Shown here in pieces: positions 1-8,508 of a stretch of DNA of 64,000 nt. The position numbers were made by a program, and so were the translations under genes. Source of the DNA: Succinivibrionaceae bacterium UBA3769 (GTDB lineage: Bacteria; Pseudomonadota; Gammaproteobacteria; Enterobacterales; Succinivibrionaceae); assembly GCA_002372325.1 (NCBI GenBank), contig DFFT01000088.1, positions 1 to 64,000 of the forward strand. The letters are read 5' to 3'. Under the pieces are notes generated by a model, which saw nothing but the letters and a program-made list of their open reading frames with translations, was not told the DNA's origin and searched no databases. Every line of letters begins with the position of its first letter. Position 1 is the first letter of the stretch.

Positions 1-579
1 CCTCCGGCATCCCGCCGGTGTAATAGTACTGTCGCAGAAGATCCGTGTATATGGCTGACATGGATGACACCTCTGACCAGCGGCGCGTCTCAATCTCCCG
101 AACAAGAGCTGTTTTGCCAGGAGCCAGCAGAAACTCCTTAAATGACAGGGGATAAAGCTTTATCTCGTCAACCTTCCCCACCGGAAAACCGGTTCCTTTA
201 TGCAAAGCAATTCCCAGCAGGCTGCCTGCCACCGCCTGATGGTACTCCGGGGCCTTCTCGCAAAAATATTTCAAGGCTGTCAGTCCCAAAGGAGCTTCCT
301 GTATCTCATCCAGCACAATGAGGGTCTCCTCTGGTTTTATGGTAACACCGGAGATGGCGGAAAATACCCGTATCAGTCTCTCCGTATTGAAATCAGCAAA
401 AACCCCCTTCATAGCTGTGACTTCATCGCAGTTTATGTAAGCAAGATTCTCATATTCCCGAGATCCGAACTCCTTAATGAGCCAGTTCTTCCCCACCTGT
501 CTCGCTCTCCGTTCAGGATGAGAAGCTTTCTGTTCTTCTTTTTCCAATCAAGGAGCTTCCGGTATGTCAGTCGTTCCAT
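1..579 (-). pseudogene. AAA ATPase (AAA_14/DUF4143 type), frameshifted and partial
   Basis: The reverse strand encodes the N-terminal part of an ATPase of the AAA_14/DUF4143 family. These are P-loop proteins of uncertain role, often found in accessory DNA. From the ATG at 579, preceded by a GAGGCGGGA ribosome site, the frame reads MERLTYRKLLDWK and then LLILNG. There it breaks: two extra bases (a GA doubling near 505) shift the frame just before the Walker A loop. Beyond the break the protein continues without stops to the window edge, with GARQVGKNWLI, the Walker B stretch LIVLDEIQEAP, and the family segments VAGSLLGIALH and LYPLSFKEFLLA. The Walker A Thr/Ser is also replaced by Asn (GKN for GKT). 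Both changes suggest a dead gene. The 3' part lies outside the window. A second, intact ATPase of this broad class lies at 24514-25737. Confidence 0.75.
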
Positions 580-978
580 TTCCCGCCTCGCGCATTTCTC
601 TCTGTCTCTTCAGATTACATTTTTTCGCGGTAAAAAATGAGTGACACCGGCAGGACGCCGAGGCTGGCTGGTCAGCCACAAAAAAGGGGGAGCAACCAGG
701 GAATGCCGTGGAAAATGGGTAATGCAGAGATGAAGGAGTTTATGCAAAAGGCCTGAAAAACTGACTCTTCCCCCCAAGGAAATTGCCATGCCTGAGTCGT
801 CACTCTTTGAACGCAAAGCAGCCTTCTCTGGCATCCTCTGACAGCATCGCATAATTACGTGATCATTGTCGAAAAAACAGTTCCCGCTAAAGAGCAAAGA
901 CGGACTTTCAGGTCAGAAAATGTTAGAATTTAGAATGTTGAGTTGTACCTAAATTAAACAAACTCGGAGGATGCTGTC
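580..978. other. Gene-free stretch before the YjfB-like gene
   Basis: No convincing gene, RNA or terminator is visible. The minus-strand ORF at 610-897 has no ribosome site and no recognisable protein features. The last 60 bases are AT-rich and presumably carry the promoter of the next gene, but no clean -35/-10 pair stands out. Confidence 0.4.
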
Positions 979-1206
979 ATGGATGCATCATCAATCAGTT
1001 CAGACAACTACGGCATGGAAGCCATGCAGGCAGCTCTCGCCAAGAAGGCTCAGGAAGCCAATGGTCAGATGGCTCTCAAGCTTATTCAGGATACGGCCCA
1101 GACCAATCCGGGAACCTTGGCTTCAGGCGGATCTCGCGTTCACGTAAATGCTGCCGGCGCGGTGCCTTCAGATCGTCTGGGATCCAACATTAACGTTGTG
1201 GCTTAA
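979..1206 (+). CDS. Small YjfB-like protein (putative motility family)
   Basis: This is a 75-residue protein. It begins MDASSISSDN, has a central Ala/Lys/Gln-rich helix (ALAKKAQEANGQMALKLIQ), and ends in a Gly/Asn-containing tail, LGSNINVVA. That layout matches the YjfB putative motility family, small proteins that start MD..S and end LG.NID. No biochemical role is established for the family, so the name is only a label. A strong ribosome site (CGGAGG, nine bases before the ATG) and a rho-independent terminator 57 bases after the stop mark it as a real single-gene unit. No flagellar or chemotaxis gene lies in the window, so the motility link has no support from context. Confidence 0.65.
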   Translation: MDASSISSDNYGMEAMQAALAKKAQEANGQMALKLIQDTAQTNPGTLASGGSRVHVNAAGAVPSDRLGSNINVVA

Positions 1207-1262
1207 CGGTAATTGGTCAGACACTGAAAGTCTGTTTCGTACGGTTTGAATAAAGCAGAAAG

Positions 1263-1284
1263 AGGCTCGTTTGGGCCTTTTTCC
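1263..1284 (+). terminator. Rho-independent terminator of the YjfB-like gene
   Basis: A six-pair stem (AGGCTC/GGGCCT, one G-T pair) with a four-base loop is followed by a T-rich tail (TTTTTCCGTTTT). Confidence 0.6.
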
Positions 1285-1749
1285 GTTTTAGCATTATTTG
1301 ATCTTCTTCTCATTTATTAATATTTTCAGACATTAATCAGGTTTGGTCGATTTGCAGCTGAAAGCTAGCTTCCTCTGTTTCTGATTTTTCCCTGCCCGAA
1401 TCTCCATGGAACGTATATCGGGTTCCTTCAGCGGTCATTCTCCTTATCTTTCGAAGCACAATATCCTGCACCAGAAGGATGCGCACCCCGCCATATTTTG
1501 TGTTTTTAATATTAATACCCCCTGAAGCATAATAACTTAGACATTGGTTGCAGAACCAGACTGACTTTGTTCACATCAGGTTCTTTCTATGGCAAAATTC
1601 ACCTATTAGGCGGTGCTGTTCTCTTTTTTGCTGCGGGATATCGCTGCTCGTACTACTACATAATGATCATCACGGAACTGAAACACAAAGTTACCCCGCG
1701 AGTCCTGCTCTTCGGGAAAGCAAGATCTTCATATTTGTCTTTTAACTGT
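1285..1749. other. Gene-free stretch
   Basis: No supported gene is seen here. Short ORFs in several frames have no ribosome sites. The stretch must contain the promoter of the small gene at 1783, but no clear consensus pair is visible. Confidence 0.35.
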
Positions 1750-1774
1750 TTTTTCGGACTTTCCGAAAAAGGAG
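1750..1774 (+). promoter_or_regulatory. Hairpin abutting a ribosome-binding site
   Basis: TTTTTCGGA (1750-1758) pairs perfectly with TCCGAAAAA (1762-1770) over a three-base loop. The Shine-Dalgarno core GGAG follows directly at 1771-1774, and its upstream A run is inside the stem. The fold could limit ribosome access to the small gene at 1783. This is inference from sequence only. Confidence 0.45.
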
Positions 1775-1782
1775 CAGCGGAT

Positions 1783-1893
1783 ATGAATGACAGTAACTCT
1801 GATGTTTTTTTCACGGTGCTTGAGTATTCAAGCGACTTTCTTATTTTTGCGATTCTGATGGCTGTAATGATTCTCGGAGTGGCTGCTCTGTAA
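1783..1893 (+). CDS. 36-residue single-pass membrane peptide
   Basis: This short gene encodes an acidic N-terminus (MNDSNSD) followed by one long hydrophobic segment, roughly residues 18-36, with LIFAILMAVMILGVAAL at the C-terminus. It looks like a small inner-membrane protein with its N-terminus in the cytoplasm. The start is chosen because AAAAAGGAG lies eight bases upstream and because the in-frame extension back to 1567 looks non-coding. A rho-independent terminator at 1965-1987 closes the unit. I do not recognise a family. It could be a regulator of a membrane enzyme or a type I toxin, but no antisense RNA promoter or partner gene is evident. Confidence 0.55.
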   Translation: MNDSNSDVFFTVLEYSSDFLIFAILMAVMILGVAAL

Positions 1894-1964
1894 GTCCCTC
1901 GCCGGAGGTCACGCCTTTTCGCTGCCCTGGACACAGTTTTGTTCCGGGGACTTTTCGACACAAG

Positions 1965-1987
1965 ACCGGGTTTTCCCGGTTTTTTTT
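1965..1987 (+). terminator. Rho-independent terminator of the small membrane peptide
   Basis: A perfect stem, ACCGGG/CCCGGT, around a TTTT loop is followed by seven Ts. Confidence 0.8.
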
Positions 1988-2251
1988 GCTTTCAGACCGC
2001 CTTCTGACTCCCCTCACAGTCATCCCCGCAAAATAACATGTTTCGTATTTATGAGATTCTGATTTTGTGATAAACTTTGCAAAGTATGGATGCGAATAAA
2101 GTAATGATAAATTTCGATTAAAAATATCTCTGTTTTTACTGTTAGGTAACTTATCATTTATTTTGATAAAAACATGCTTTAAAATTAAATCAACATTAAT
2201 ACCGGCATTGCATCCTGGTAAGGCTTCTATATTTTTATTAAAGTTTTTGCA
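1988..2251. other. AT-rich region upstream of the permease gene
   Basis: From about 2030 the DNA turns sharply AT-rich and stays so through the next gene. Several TAAAAT/TATTTT-like boxes are present, but none forms a convincing promoter pair. The shift suggests horizontally acquired DNA that may be silenced by nucleoid proteins. Confidence 0.4.
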
Positions 2252-3064
2252 ATGTTATCACGTAGACAACTAAAATTCCGCCAAAATTTTCTGGGCGCCT
2301 GTCACTGCATGTTCACAGTGATTAAAGCTCTTTTTTTAAGAGAAACTTACACCCTTTACGGTTCAGGTAAGTTCGCATATTTCTGGGCTCTGCAAAGAGA
2401 TGTATTTGCCGTCGGTTTTTTTATCATGATACGTCTCATTTTAGGCATACAATTTGAAAAAGGACTTCACATCGTTTTTTTTATATTATGCGGTTTTTTT
2501 ATATTCCATGTGGCAACTGAAGGCATTTCAAAATGCATGTCGGCCATTCAAGCAAATGCGGCGATTCTCTCATTCCCCCATGTTATTCCCCTGGATATCA
2601 TGATTTCACGGAACCTGTTCGTTTTCTTTACCAACATTCAATCTGCCATTGTGGTGATTATTTTGGCGGTATTATACGGCCTAAAGTTTGAAATCACCGA
2701 TGTGCCGCTGTTTATTTACTGCATTATAACCGCGGTGCTTTTCGGTTTTTCTGCCGGTATTTTCATGTCAGCTATGGCGGTTTTTTACCCGATTCTTGAT
2801 AAAATATGGCCGATTGTTAACAGAATCCTTTTTTTATCTTCCGGAGTTTTTTTTACTATTGACAGATTCCCCACATACATTACTAAGTATATGAAATTAA
2901 ACCCCATCCTGCAGCTTATCGAAGGACTCCGGAAGTCCCTGTCTCACAGTGTTGAACTTAGCAATGTTCTCAGTTTCAGCTACGTTTATTCCTATATTCT
3001 GGTTTTTCTTTCTCTGGGACTTTTCTTCCAGAACCTCGCCCGGGAGAGACTTGACGACAATTAA
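2252..3064 (+). CDS. ABC-2 type polysaccharide export permease, KpsM-like
   Basis: This 270-residue membrane protein resembles the inner-membrane permease of capsular or O-antigen polysaccharide ABC exporters (KpsM/BexB/CtrC type). After a cytoplasmic N-terminal stretch comes the family signature IKALFLRETYTLYGSGK followed by FAYFWAL. About six hydrophobic helices follow, and the last cytoplasmic loop reads NPILQLIEGLRKSL. Such permeases work with an ATPase (KpsT) and usually sit in a capsule locus, yet no ATPase, transferase or export gene lies nearby. It is therefore an orphan in this window. Base composition is much more AT-rich than its neighbours, consistent with transfer. No ribosome site precedes the ATG at 2252, and starts at 2309 or elsewhere in the first 25 codons are possible. 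Confidence 0.7.
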   Translation: MLSRRQLKFRQNFLGACHCMFTVIKALFLRETYTLYGSGKFAYFWALQRDVFAVGFFIMIRLILGIQFEKGLHIVFFILCGFFIFHVATEGISKCMSAIQANAAILSFPHVIPLDIMISRNLFVFFTNIQSAIVVIILAVLYGLKFEITDVPLFIYCIITAVLFGFSAGIFMSAMAVFYPILDKIWPIVNRILFLSSGVFFTIDRFPTYITKYMKLNPILQLIEGLRKSLSHSVELSNVLSFSYVYSYILVFLSLGLFFQNLARERLDDN

Positions 3065-3153
3065 TAACCTCAGGGGCCCGGCCCCTGACCTTGCTCTTTC
3101 CTGGCATCTTTCACATTTTTGCCACCCTTGCTTTTAATTACTGTCCTCCAATA

Positions 3154-3185
3154 AAAAACCCCGCCCGGAGGCGGAGTTTCGTTTT
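3154..3185. terminator. Bidirectional terminator between convergent genes
   Basis: A CCGCC/GGCGG stem with a CGGA loop is flanked by an A run on the left and a T-rich tail on the right. It can serve both the permease gene and the macroglobulin gene that converges on it. Confidence 0.7.
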
Positions 3186-3232
3186 CTTTTTCCTTTCAGA
3201 AAAAGCTTCCTTCCAGGAGAAAGCTTCCGGTA

Positions 3233-6200
3233 TTACTTAACGGTAATGGAAGCAGTCTCGTTGTAGGCATTAAAGGTTCTGTCAGTCAGTCTGGAAATGT
3301 AACCGCTGCTCATGAGAGGCACGGATACGCCCTTGTGGGCTGCCTTAAGAACATAGGCAAAGGATATCACCTTGGCGTTATTCACGGACTGGTGCACCAC
3401 AAGGCCGGCATCTCCTCTGGTAACGTCGGGATAGCCGAACTGCTCAGCCTTCAGAGCCGGATAGCGCTTCTTGATGTCTTCCCGGGTCAGGGTGTTAACC
3501 AGCATGGTGTTGGACGGAATCTTGCTCTCAAAGGCGAGGTTGCCGCTGAAGGCATTCTTGAAGCTGAATTCGTTCACCACCAGAAGATCATCGTTGACCT
3601 TGAGGTTAATGGGGCCCTTGATCTCCTTGCCGCTGCGATCATAGTAGCGCTGGGTAAAGCGCACGATGCCGTTATAGGGAGTTTCGGCGGCTACATAATC
3701 GCTGACGGATACGGTAGCCACAGCCAGCTCCGAGGAGGAATTGGACACGGTTACCGTATTGTTCTTCAGGGAGTATCTCTGACTGGCTTCCGGAGTCTTG
3801 CTGTGCTCGGACATATCCACCAGAATGGCCTTGCTGGCATTGTTAAGATACCCGCCGGCATTGAGATACGAGAAAAGACCGTTCAGCTTCTTGGAATTTC
3901 CGGCATTGATGGAGGAACGGATCAGCGCCAGAGCATCATGAGGCACGCTGTTAAGACGGTACGGGAAGTACAGGAGCAGCTCCTTGTAGAAGTTCACGTC
4001 ATCGTATACCCGGTAGCTGTTGGTTACAATGTTGTACTTGTCGTTAACAGCCTTGAGGACATCGGCGCCCTTCTCCACAGCCATTCTCCGGCGTTCGGTG
4101 TCGCCGTACATGCCAAAGATGTCAGCATAGTAGGCAAAGGACTCGATTTCGGGCTTCTGCTTTTCATAGATGCTGTCAAACTTGTAGATGGCATTGGTCT
4201 TGACATTTACTCCCATGCGGGCCAGAGCGTACATGGACAGCGCGGCGATGTTGTCGCTGTCATCGCTCTGCATGTCAATGAGACTGTTCTTCAGGTTGCC
4301 CAGAAGCGTCCGGTTGACATTGAACCCGGCATTGTTGGCCTCGGCCAGGAAGAGAGCGGAATACGCCAGAGCATATCTCTGCTCCTTCCAGGACTGGAAG
4401 TAGCCGGAGATGCCGCCGTACATGTCAATCCGGGACTGCACTGCGGCCACGGTATCATTGATGTACTTCTTCATCCGGTTCAGCTCTTTGGGATTCCCCT
4501 TCTTGCTCTTTTCCATCTCGGACAGCACCGAAATAATGGAAAGACCGGCAGCGCTCTTGTCAAACACATCGCCGTACATGGTCTCGGAGTCCAGGAAACC
4601 GGAAACGATCTTGCTCACATCGGAAAGCGGGAACTTGCCGAATCTGGCAGATGCCTGGGATCCGTCGGCAAATACGTTATCAAAGGTAACCTTTTCGCTC
4701 TTGCCCGGATTGATGGCCACCACCCGGTTCTCCTGCATCTTGGACATGGGATTAAGCACGGCAACTTCCTTGCGGGTGCTGAAGCTGTAGCCGTTGGAGG
4801 TAACCTTAATGTCCACAAAACCATCTCCGGCCTGCATGGCATCTATGGTTACCGGGGCCTTAACCACCGCCTTGTCCGCAACGGAAAGCTTGCCCTTGTC
4901 GCTGCACTTCAGGGTGCCGGAGCAGGTGATCTCGTAGCTGTAGGAGGCTTCCTTGCCGGAAACGTTATTAATGGAGAAATCAGCCTTCAGAGTATCCCCC
5001 TTGTGGAGGTAATAAGGCATATTCATTCTGGAAACGGCCGAATCCCGGATCCTGACATCCTGAGCATAGGAGCCCAGCTTGTCGGGAGACCAGGCGCTTA
5101 CCATGAGAGAAGCGGTGCTGCTGATGGCATTGAGGTCGTAATGCACGGTGGCATACCCGTTTTCCACCTTTACCTTCGGAGAATAATAGGAAAGGAGCTC
5201 CTTGGTAATATTGCTGAGAGACGGGGTTTCCGCCGGCAGATCCTCAGCGCCGTCGTCACCGTAGCCCTGACCGTTGTGATCCACGCTCTTCATGAGATAG
5301 GAATACGGATCAAAAATCTGGGATCTGAACACCTTCTGATTGTAAAGAGCTCCGTCCGGAGAAGGAGCCTTCTGATTGTTGATGCTGAGAATGCCCTTAT
5401 CCACCAAAGCTGCGGTTACATAGGTATTGCTGTCGGCATTGTCCACCTTGATGCGGATATCCACGCCGTTATTGGGCTTGGCCTCCGGCACCTCGGCGGA
5501 GATCTTCAGGGTGTCCGCGGATTTGTCCATGCCCACGTAGGCCACACCGATGGATCTCCGGGAACCCAGATGCTTGCTTTCCTGAGCGGCGTAGGTGGTA
5601 AGGATGGCGTAGGTGCCGTTCACAAAATCAGGAGTGATCTTGAGAGGGAGCTTGTTATGGCCCTTCTTAACCTCGTAATGGAACATGCTGCCGCCGCTGA
5701 CGTTGTCCAGCACCAGATCGGCAAAGCCGCTGTAGGAGCTGTCAAACTCAAAGTAGGCCGTGTCGTTAACCTTGTAGCTTTCCCGATCGGTGAAGAGCTC
5801 GAATCTGTCCGGATACTTCGGATTCTCGCAGGACATGGAGCCCACATAGAAGTTCACCGAGGTTTCCCGATCTCCGTGGGTCAGCTTGGCCACATAATTG
5901 CCGTCCTGGAAGGTATAGGCAATGCGTCCTGTGGTATCGGCCTTGAGATTCATTACCCCGGCAGTGACCGGAGTCAGGTATTCATTCTGGAAATAGTTCC
6001 AGGAGCCGTTGTTGTAAACGAACTGATAGGAAATATTTCTCTTGTAAATGGCATAATCTACCTTGCCGCTGTAAAGCTTGCCGGCCTGATCCGCCAGAAT
6101 GACGCTGAAATCGGACTTGTAAACATCGTCCTTGCTGAAATCAGTCTTGATGCCCACCAGAGGATCCGGGAAGCTCAGCTTGTAGCTCTTCACCCGGGTA

Positions 6201-7972
6201 ATTATCTTGGAATTGGGATCAACAAAGTTCAGGCTGAGATCGATCTTCTGGGGATAATCGTCAGAGGTTTCCAGATCCCCGAGATTGATGGAAATCCCGC
6301 CGTCGCTGCCGGATTCCACATCATTAATACCGCCGTAGTTCCTGAGATTCTCCAGCTCCTTCTGATTTGGGCCGAAGTAATAGTCCTTGTACTTCTCTGA
6401 GGGATGGTTGTCAGGCAGCAGAATATAGCTGCCGGACATGGCAATTCCCGGAGCCGGAGCGTCATAGATGTACTTGGTCTTAATCTCCACGGGCTCGTTC
6501 TTGGAAATTACGGTCTTCTTGGTGACAATCTTGGGATCGATGCTGGAGGGAATGAAGTTGTCCACCGTAACCCTGGCAGTGCTGAGAATATTTTTCTTAT
6601 CAAAGCCCAGCGCAAAACGCCATGGTCCCAAAGGAGCATTGCTGTCAAATTCAAATTCGTAGTCAAAGGCGCCGCTGGCGGGATTTGACAGGGTAACCTC
6701 CTTCTGCAGAAGTCCGTCCGGACGGTAGATCATAAGCTTGAGAGCCTTGACGGAAGCCGCCTTGAGCTTGCTGTCCCGGACAATGGCCTCGTAGTAAACC
6801 TTCTCTCCCGGACGCACCAGAGTTCTGTTGGTATAGGCATAGACATTGAACTCCGGATTGAGCTGCGCGGCTGAGGTGGTCTTCACGTTCTCAATCACCA
6901 GGGGATTAGCGCGGAGATCCTGACTGTAGAAATCACCGTCCTTAACCACATTCAGGAGCACCGGTCTCTGAGCATTCTCACCGCTTACCGCCTCTCTGGC
7001 AAAGTGGGCATAGCCGTCCTTGCCGGTCATCACCGTGGCGATAACCTCGTTGGCGGCATTGACCAGCGAGGCCTTGGCATTGGCCAGAGGCCTGGCAGTG
7101 GACAGAGATCTCACGGCAATGTCAATGCCGCTGCTCTTCTGATAGGTGGTAAGACCGATATCGGAAATCACCACCGACTTGGCCACCATCAGGGCGCTGT
7201 ACTTGTCATCAAGCTCGGAAAGACATTCTCCGGAATTGTCGCAGGGCACCATATCCTCTGAAGTGATCAGAAGAGTGTAAATGCCGGAATCAACATTGCC
7301 TCCCAGTTCCCGGAGGTCCACCATGGTGATCTGCCGGCCGTTCAGCTTGCCGTTAAGGGAGTACTTCTTTGCGCCCAGAAATTTGCCATGGGACTTAAGG
7401 TACTCAATAGTGCCCCAGCGGTCTTCCAGAGAATCAGTGGCCCGGGAAACGTAGCTGGCCAGGTCGCTGGAGGACATCCGGTAAAGCACCACCTGGAACT
7501 TATCCATGTTGACGCTCTCCACTGCCACCTTCTTTTCATTAGCGGCCCGGGAAAGAATGTTTCCGGGCAGGAAGTTCACGGTGGGCTGGTGATCGATGGT
7601 GGTAAAGTCAACGGAAATATCCTTGGGGAGGCGGGTATTGTTGGCGGCTTTGATGCCCTCCTTCAGGGTGACCTGATACTCCGTGCCGAATGCCAGGCCG
7701 GACAGACACACTGACCGGTCATTAATCAGGGCTTCCGGCTCCTCATACTTGCTGGTGGCCTTGTTGAGAACCTTAATATAGGATGCCAGAACCTTGGGGG
7801 TGTTGTCAGGGTTGTCCATGCCCTGATTCATAATCAGACATGAAGTAGCCGCTCCGGTCTGGTTTTCATCAATAACCCGGAGTACTTCAATGCCGCCGGC
7901 AGCCATGCTGAACGAGGCGTACCCGGTACCTGAAATGGCAATAAGCGATAATGCCAGCTTGGATAGTTTCAT
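3233..7972 (-). CDS. Periplasmic alpha-2-macroglobulin family protein without thioester
   Basis: A 1579-residue secreted protein of the bacterial alpha-2-macroglobulin family, relatives of the vertebrate protease traps thought to protect the periplasm from foreign proteases. A Sec signal peptide (residues 1 to about 25, ending FSMA-AGG) has no lipobox cysteine, so the protein should be soluble in the periplasm. The MG2 signature appears near residue 380 (AYTNRTLVRPGEKVYYEA). The later MG region reads SYYSPKVKVENGYATVHYDL and continues into MVSAWSPDKLGSYAQDVRIRD. The helical thioester-domain region follows. Where family members carry the reactive CxEQ motif, this one has TMYGDVFDK, so it cannot form the thioester and resembles the YfaS-type subgroup. 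No pbpC-like gene, the usual partner, lies beside it. Upstream are a good promoter (8131-8159) and a short ORF whose stop overlaps this start codon as ATGA. Confidence 0.85.
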   Translation of the reverse strand: MKLSKLALSLIAISGTGYASFSMAAGGIEVLRVIDENQTGAATSCLIMNQGMDNPDNTPKVLASYIKVLNKATSKYEEPEALINDRSVCLSGLAFGTEYQVTLKEGIKAANNTRLPKDISVDFTTIDHQPTVNFLPGNILSRAANEKKVAVESVNMDKFQVVLYRMSSSDLASYVSRATDSLEDRWGTIEYLKSHGKFLGAKKYSLNGKLNGRQITMVDLRELGGNVDSGIYTLLITSEDMVPCDNSGECLSELDDKYSALMVAKSVVISDIGLTTYQKSSGIDIAVRSLSTARPLANAKASLVNAANEVIATVMTGKDGYAHFAREAVSGENAQRPVLLNVVKDGDFYSQDLRANPLVIENVKTTSAAQLNPEFNVYAYTNRTLVRPGEKVYYEAIVRDSKLKAASVKALKLMIYRPDGLLQKEVTLSNPASGAFDYEFEFDSNAPLGPWRFALGFDKKNILSTARVTVDNFIPSSIDPKIVTKKTVISKNEPVEIKTKYIYDAPAPGIAMSGSYILLPDNHPSEKYKDYYFGPNQKELENLRNYGGINDVESGSDGGISINLGDLETSDDYPQKIDLSLNFVDPNSKIITRVKSYKLSFPDPLVGIKTDFSKDDVYKSDFSVILADQAGKLYSGKVDYAIYKRNISYQFVYNNGSWNYFQNEYLTPVTAGVMNLKADTTGRIAYTFQDGNYVAKLTHGDRETSVNFYVGSMSCENPKYPDRFELFTDRESYKVNDTAYFEFDSSYSGFADLVLDNVSGGSMFHYEVKKGHNKLPLKITPDFVNGTYAILTTYAAQESKHLGSRRSIGVAYVGMDKSADTLKISAEVPEAKPNNGVDIRIKVDNADSNTYVTAALVDKGILSINNQKAPSPDGALYNQKVFRSQIFDPYSYLMKSVDHNGQGYGDDGAEDLPAETPSLSNITKELLSYYSPKVKVENGYATVHYDLNAISSTASLMVSAWSPDKLGSYAQDVRIRDSAVSRMNMPYYLHKGDTLKADFSINNVSGKEASYSYEITCSGTLKCSDKGKLSVADKAVVKAPVTIDAMQAGDGFVDIKVTSNGYSFSTRKEVAVLNPMSKMQENRVVAINPGKSEKVTFDNVFADGSQASARFGKFPLSDVSKIVSGFLDSETMYGDVFDKSAAGLSIISVLSEMEKSKKGNPKELNRMKKYINDTVAAVQSRIDMYGGISGYFQSWKEQRYALAYSALFLAEANNAGFNVNRTLLGNLKNSLIDMQSDDSDNIAALSMYALARMGVNVKTNAIYKFDSIYEKQKPEIESFAYYADIFGMYGDTERRRMAVEKGADVLKAVNDKYNIVTNSYRVYDDVNFYKELLLYFPYRLNSVPHDALALIRSSINAGNSKKLNGLFSYLNAGGYLNNASKAILVDMSEHSKTPEASQRYSLKNNTVTVSNSSSELAVATVSVSDYVAAETPYNGIVRFTQRYYDRSGKEIKGPINLKVNDDLLVVNEFSFKNAFSGNLAFESKIPSNTMLVNTLTREDIKKRYPALKAEQFGYPDVTRGDAGLVVHQSVNNAKVISFAYVLKAAHKGVSVPLMSSGYISRLTDRTFNAYNETASITVK

Positions 7973-8103
7973 CGTTGTAAATCCCTGTAAACGATAAGCC
8001 AGAGCTTATCCCTGCTCAGCCTCATAACCGGCCGCCTGCCCTGCCCGCAGGACAGAAGCGGCAGCTTCGGGAACCGGAGGACGTTCCCCGGCCAAGCTCG
8101 CAC
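7969..8103 (-). CDS. Upstream ORF overlapping the macroglobulin start (leader peptide candidate)
   Basis: A 44-codon ORF starts with GTG at 8103, six bases after a near-perfect ribosome site (AGAGGAGG, 8110-8117). It ends in TGA at 7969-7971, sharing the ATGA overlap typical of translational coupling with the macroglobulin ATG at 7972. It lies about 20 bases after the predicted transcription start from the promoter at 8131-8159. The peptide is basic and rich in Arg, Leu and Pro, with no signal peptide or recognised family. The ribosome site in front of the macroglobulin itself is weaker (AGGG, about ten bases before the ATG). The ORF could therefore gate translation of the large gene. It could also be a chance reading frame, and only the ribosome site and the overlap argue for it. 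Confidence 0.45.
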   Translation of the reverse strand: MRAWPGNVLRFPKLPLLSCGQGRRPVMRLSRDKLWLIVYRDLQR

Positions 8104-8130
8104 AAAAATCCTCCTCTTTGGAAATAAGTC

Positions 8131-8159
8131 ATTTTATTGCCTGAGCGGCCTTAATACAA
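8131..8159 (-). promoter_or_regulatory. Sigma-70 promoter of the macroglobulin transcript
   Basis: On the minus strand TTGTAT (8154-8159) is separated by exactly 17 bases from TAAAAT (8131-8136). The transcript would start near 8124 and have a leader of about 150 bases containing the upstream ORF. The leader also has a perfect GATAAGC/GCTTATC hairpin at 7993-8010. Confidence 0.6.
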
Positions 8160-8381
8160 AAAAATTCGCCCCGGGGGTTACGAAAACCCCGCGCGGCTTC
8201 TAATTTATGCTGAAAATGTATTCAAAAGCCTCTGATCCGGGATTCCGCTTTAATCCCGCCCTTCCCCCGGCAATTCCGCTCTTTAAAAGATTTCCCGGCC
8301 CCCGGAGCTCTCTTTCAGGAACTCGCAGAAAAATGTTTGATTAATGTCAAAAAAATTATCACTTTAGACAGCGCTATCGGC

Positions 8382-8508
8382 TATAATGACGCACGATTTC
8401 TGAGCACCGGGAATCACGACAGGCATCTCAGGATGTGTGCGCTGCATTGATTACGGAGATTCCGTAGTCCGTCATTAACCAAACTTTTAGAACAGGAAGG
8501 CAGAATAA
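8382..8508 (+). promoter_or_regulatory. panD promoter and leader
   Basis: A consensus TATAAT (8382-8387) precedes a leader of about 115 bases. The -35 region is weak. The leader contains a TACGGA/TCCGTA hairpin around 8452-8468 and a longer CTGAG/CTCAG pairing around 8400-8431. The remainder of 7973-8508 holds the divergent macroglobulin promoter and a GC hairpin at 8172-8191. Confidence 0.45.

Noticed and set aside
3335..6400. 1021-codon ORF on the plus strand opposite the macroglobulin gene
   Set aside because: It is a frame shadow of codon bias in the real gene. It has no ribosome site, repetitive Gly/Ile/His-rich composition and no domain features.
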